A stretch of 8,585 bases of DNA from Nitrospirota bacterium (GTDB lineage Bacteria; Nitrospirota; Nitrospiria; Nitrospirales; NS-4). The stretch covers positions 1 through 8,585 of the forward strand of contig VBOF01000189.1 of assembly GCA_005877855.1 (NCBI GenBank), in the 5' to 3' direction. Below the pieces are notes generated by a model, which was not told the DNA's origin, searched no databases, and saw only the letters and a program-made list of their open reading frames with translations. Position 1 is the first letter of the stretch; every line of letters begins with the position of its first letter. This document shows, one piece after another, positions 6,910-8,585 of the stretch. The position numbers were made by a program, and so were the translations under genes.

Positions 6910-8197
6910 TCGCATCCCCCGCCCGCCTGATGCGCGTTTGACGGGCAAAAGCATCGTGCTCGGGGTGACCGGCAGCATCGCTGCCTACAAAGCGGCCTCG
7001 CTGGCGCGCCGCCTGCAGACCGAAGGAGCGATGGTGCGCGTGGTCATGACGCACAGCGCACAGCGCTTCGTCGCACCGCTGACCTTTGAGGCACTCACGG
7101 GCCACCCGGTCGGCACCGATCTGTTTTCGTCGTCGGACGCAGAGGTGGGTGTGGGAGGGGCGCGGGTACCCGTTGCTCCGTCGAATGCAACGGGTGATGG
7201 GCCCCCTCCCACTCGGAACGTTATGCCGCACCTCGCGCTCGCGGACGGGGCCGATCTGATCGCGATCGCGCCGGCCTCGGCCCACTGCGTTGCCAAGCTG
7301 GCGCATGGCCTCGCCGACGATCTGCTCACCACGCTGGTGCTCGCGGCGGAGTGCCCGGTGGTCGTGGCCCCCGCCATGGACGGTGGCATGTGGACCCACC
7401 CGGCGGTCTGCGCCAATGTGCTGACGCTTCGTCAGCGCGGGGTCACCGTGCTAGAGCCGGAGGTCGGGCCGTTGGCGTCCGGCCGGGTCGGCCAGGGGCG
7501 CTTTCCCGACGAGGACATCATCCTGGCGGCGATCTCCGGGGCGCTCTGCGCCAAGGATTTCCGCGGTCGGCGAATCCTCATCACCGCGGGGCCCACGCAG
7601 GAACCGCTCGATCCGGTGCGGTTCCTGTCGAACCGCTCATCCGGCAAGATGGGCTGGGCTCTGGCGGAAGCCGCACGGGATCGTGGCGCTGACGTCGTCC
7701 TGGTCGCGGGGCCGACTGGTCTCGCGCCCGTCCCGAACGTCGAGTACGTCCCGGTGGTCACGTCCGAGGAGATGCGCAAAGAGGTCGTCACCCGGTTTCC
7801 GGGCACCGATGTCCTGATCATGGCGGCGGCGGTCGCTGATTTCCGGCCTCCCCGCCCGGCCAGGGGTAAGGTGCCGAAAGGCCGGGGCGTACGGATGCTG
7901 GCGCTGGAGCCGACCACGGACATTTTGAAGGACCTACCGCCGCGACGCGCCGGACAGGTCGTGGTCGGTTTCGCGGCAGAGACTGGCGAGCTGGTCGCAC
8001 GTGCCAGGGGCAAGCTGATAGACAAGGCGCTGGACCTGATTGTTGCCAACGACCTCACGGAGCCTGGGGCCGGGTTCGGCACCGATACGAACCGCGCGAC
8101 CTTCCTGGACCGTACGGGCCGTTGTGACGCGTTGCCGCTCATGTCGAAGCATGAGCTGGCGCATCGAATTCTTGACGCGGTGCTCACACTTCCTTAG
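6896..8197 (+). CDS. coaBC: Bifunctional phosphopantothenoylcysteine decarboxylase / phosphopantothenate-cysteine ligase CoaBC
   Basis: CoaBC joins cysteine to 4'-phosphopantothenate using CTP (CoaB half) and decarboxylates the product using FMN (CoaC half), two steps of coenzyme A synthesis. The product has 433 residues. CoaC half (about 18-205): GVTGSIAAYKA (23-33), the active-site His in PHLAL (H112), GLADDLLTT, the substrate motif APAMDGGMW (158-166), and LASGRVGQGRF (193-203). CoaB half (about 222-433): ITAGPTQEPLDPVRFLSNRS with N246, SSGKMG, AAAVADFRP (310-318), K325 and K328, VGFAAET (357-363), VANDL. Two positions differ from E. coli: Asp in place of Asn in PAMN, and Ser in place of the Cys of the ACG motif. 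Residues 85-106 are a Gly/Pro/Val-rich insertion encoded by a palindrome. The GTG start overlaps rpoZ by 14 bases; GGAGG (6888-6892) is only 3 bases upstream. TTG 6938 is an alternative start. Confidence 0.95.
   Translation: MKTTNRIPRPPDARLTGKSIVLGVTGSIAAYKAASLARRLQTEGAMVRVVMTHSAQRFVAPLTFEALTGHPVGTDLFSSSDAEVGVGGARVPVAPSNATGDGPPPTRNVMPHLALADGADLIAIAPASAHCVAKLAHGLADDLLTTLVLAAECPVVVAPAMDGGMWTHPAVCANVLTLRQRGVTVLEPEVGPLASGRVGQGRFPDEDIILAAISGALCAKDFRGRRILITAGPTQEPLDPVRFLSNRSSGKMGWALAEAARDRGADVVLVAGPTGLAPVPNVEYVPVVTSEEMRKEVVTRFPGTDVLIMAAAVADFRPPRPARGKVPKGRGVRMLALEPTTDILKDLPPRRAGQVVVGFAAETGELVARARGKLIDKALDLIVANDLTEPGAGFGTDTNRATFLDRTGRCDALPLMSKHELAHRILDAVLTLP
7149..7214. repeat. Imperfect palindrome inserted in frame within coaBC
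   Basis: Two 28-base arms (7149-7176 and 7187-7214) flank a 10-base loop. Pairing is continuous over 10 bp in the outer stem (7151-7160 with 7203-7212, GTGGGAGGGG against CCCCTCCCAC) and 9 bp in the inner stem (7168-7176 with 7187-7195, ACCCGTTGC against GCAACGGGT), with an internal mismatched stretch between. The whole unit is 66 bases, or 22 codons, and encodes Gly/Pro/Val-rich residues at 85-106 of CoaBC, between TDLF and the active-site PHLAL, where E. coli has a short loop. This suggests a small palindromic element inserted in a tolerant loop. No second copy occurs in the window. Confidence 0.65.
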
Positions 8198-8200
8198 GCT
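8172..8200 (+). promoter_or_regulatory. Candidate promoter for the TPR gene
   Basis: TTGACG (8172-8177), a 17-base spacer and TAGGCT (8195-8200). The -35 matches 5 of 6 bases, but the -10 only 3 of 6. The coaBC stop TAG forms the first half of the -10, as at the hflX end. Transcription would begin near 8207, about 40 bases before the ATG at 8248. The 50 bases between coaBC and the TPR gene show no terminator. Confidence 0.35.
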
Positions 8201-8247
8201 GGGAGCTCCGCACAGACCACTCGGACGCAAACACGAGGGAATCCCTG

Positions 8248-8585
8248 ATGGCAAGCGAATCGGCATCTCGAGCCTTTATGTCTGACGCCAAGGAACTGGT
8301 CGACGCGGGCCAGTTCAGCAAGGCCATCGAAGTCCTTCAGGAAGGACTAAAGAAGTTCCCTAAAACGGTCAGCGCCCGGGTCCTCCTGGGTGAGATCTAC
8401 CGGACCTCTGGGGACCTCGATCTGGCTCGCGCTGAGCTGGAGCAGGTCATCAAGGCCGCACCGGACAATTTCGCAGCCTGCCGGAAGCTGGCGCTCGTGT
8501 ATCGCGATCTCGGAGATAAGCCTGCGGCGATCAAGGCGTGCGAGACCATCCTGAAAGCCAACCCCAAGGACCGCGAGATGGGGCA
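8248..8585 (+). CDS. Tetratricopeptide-repeat protein, N-terminal part
   Basis: The open frame begins at ATG 8248 and runs off the window; 112 residues are visible. GAGG (8235-8238) lies 9 bases before the ATG. After a short polar N-terminus (MASESASRAF) come three consecutive TPR-like units of about 34 residues: about 10-43 (AKELVDAGQFSKAIEVLQEG), 44-77 (LLGEIYRTSGDLDLARAELE) and 78-111 (LALVYRDLGDKPAAIKACET), each with the G/Y/A spacing of the repeat and a Pro near the end (P38, P72, P106). There is no signal peptide or membrane segment in the visible part, so it is probably a cytosolic protein-interaction module, although a C-terminal domain could change that. I cannot name a specific family. 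It is 50 bases beyond coaBC and probably transcribed separately. Confidence 0.85.
   Translation, partial: MASESASRAFMSDAKELVDAGQFSKAIEVLQEGLKKFPKTVSARVLLGEIYRTSGDLDLARAELEQVIKAAPDNFAACRKLALVYRDLGDKPAAIKACETILKANPKDREMG

Overview
The window reads as a compact stretch of housekeeping genes from a GC-rich bacterium, all on the + strand. Gene content and protein style suggest a Nitrospirota-like or similar deep-branching lineage: a ClpC with a UVR motif, a long HflX with an extra N-terminal domain, and a yicC-gmk-rpoZ-coaBC block. That placement is inferred from memory of families and is not proven here. I see no tRNA, rRNA, CRISPR array, transposase, phage gene or defence system.

Layout. The window opens inside clpC (1-1532), the C-terminal part of a ClpP-partner AAA+ unfoldase. 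A 133-base gap follows, then tsaD (1666-2670), which makes t6A in tRNA, and hflX (2692-4338), a ribosome-associated GTPase. A likely promoter straddles the end of hflX. After it comes a tightly packed and probably co-transcribed run: nth (4424-5020), yicC (5017-5910), gmk (5900-6550), rpoZ (6550-6909) and coaBC (6896-8197). Each of these overlaps the next by 1 to 14 bases, which suggests translational coupling. A second candidate promoter straddles the end of coaBC, followed by the start of a tetratricopeptide-repeat gene (8248 onward) that runs off the window.

How the genes fit together. They serve basic growth functions: protein quality control (ClpC), tRNA modification and ribosome rescue (TsaD, HflX), base-excision repair (Nth), RNA decay (YicC), GMP-to-GDP conversion (Gmk), RNA polymerase assembly (RpoZ) and coenzyme A synthesis (CoaBC). 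The yicC-gmk-rpoZ-coaBC order resembles the Bacillus cluster yloC-remA-gmk-rpoZ-coaBC, but without remA.

The unusual content lies in details inside these ordinary genes. (1) The nth product lacks about 28 residues that should contain the helix-hairpin-helix and the catalytic lysine, yet keeps the catalytic aspartate and the iron-sulfur cysteines in frame. (2) hflX has no normal start codon at its conserved N-terminus; a perfect AAGGAGG sits 7 bases before an in-frame ATT. (3) coaBC carries a roughly 66-base imperfect palindrome, exactly 22 codons long, in a loop where the family normally has about a dozen residues. It looks like a small palindromic element inserted in frame. (4) The N-terminal domain of HflX carries a JAMM-like H-x-H...S-x-x-D pattern. 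No wholly new multi-gene system is visible.
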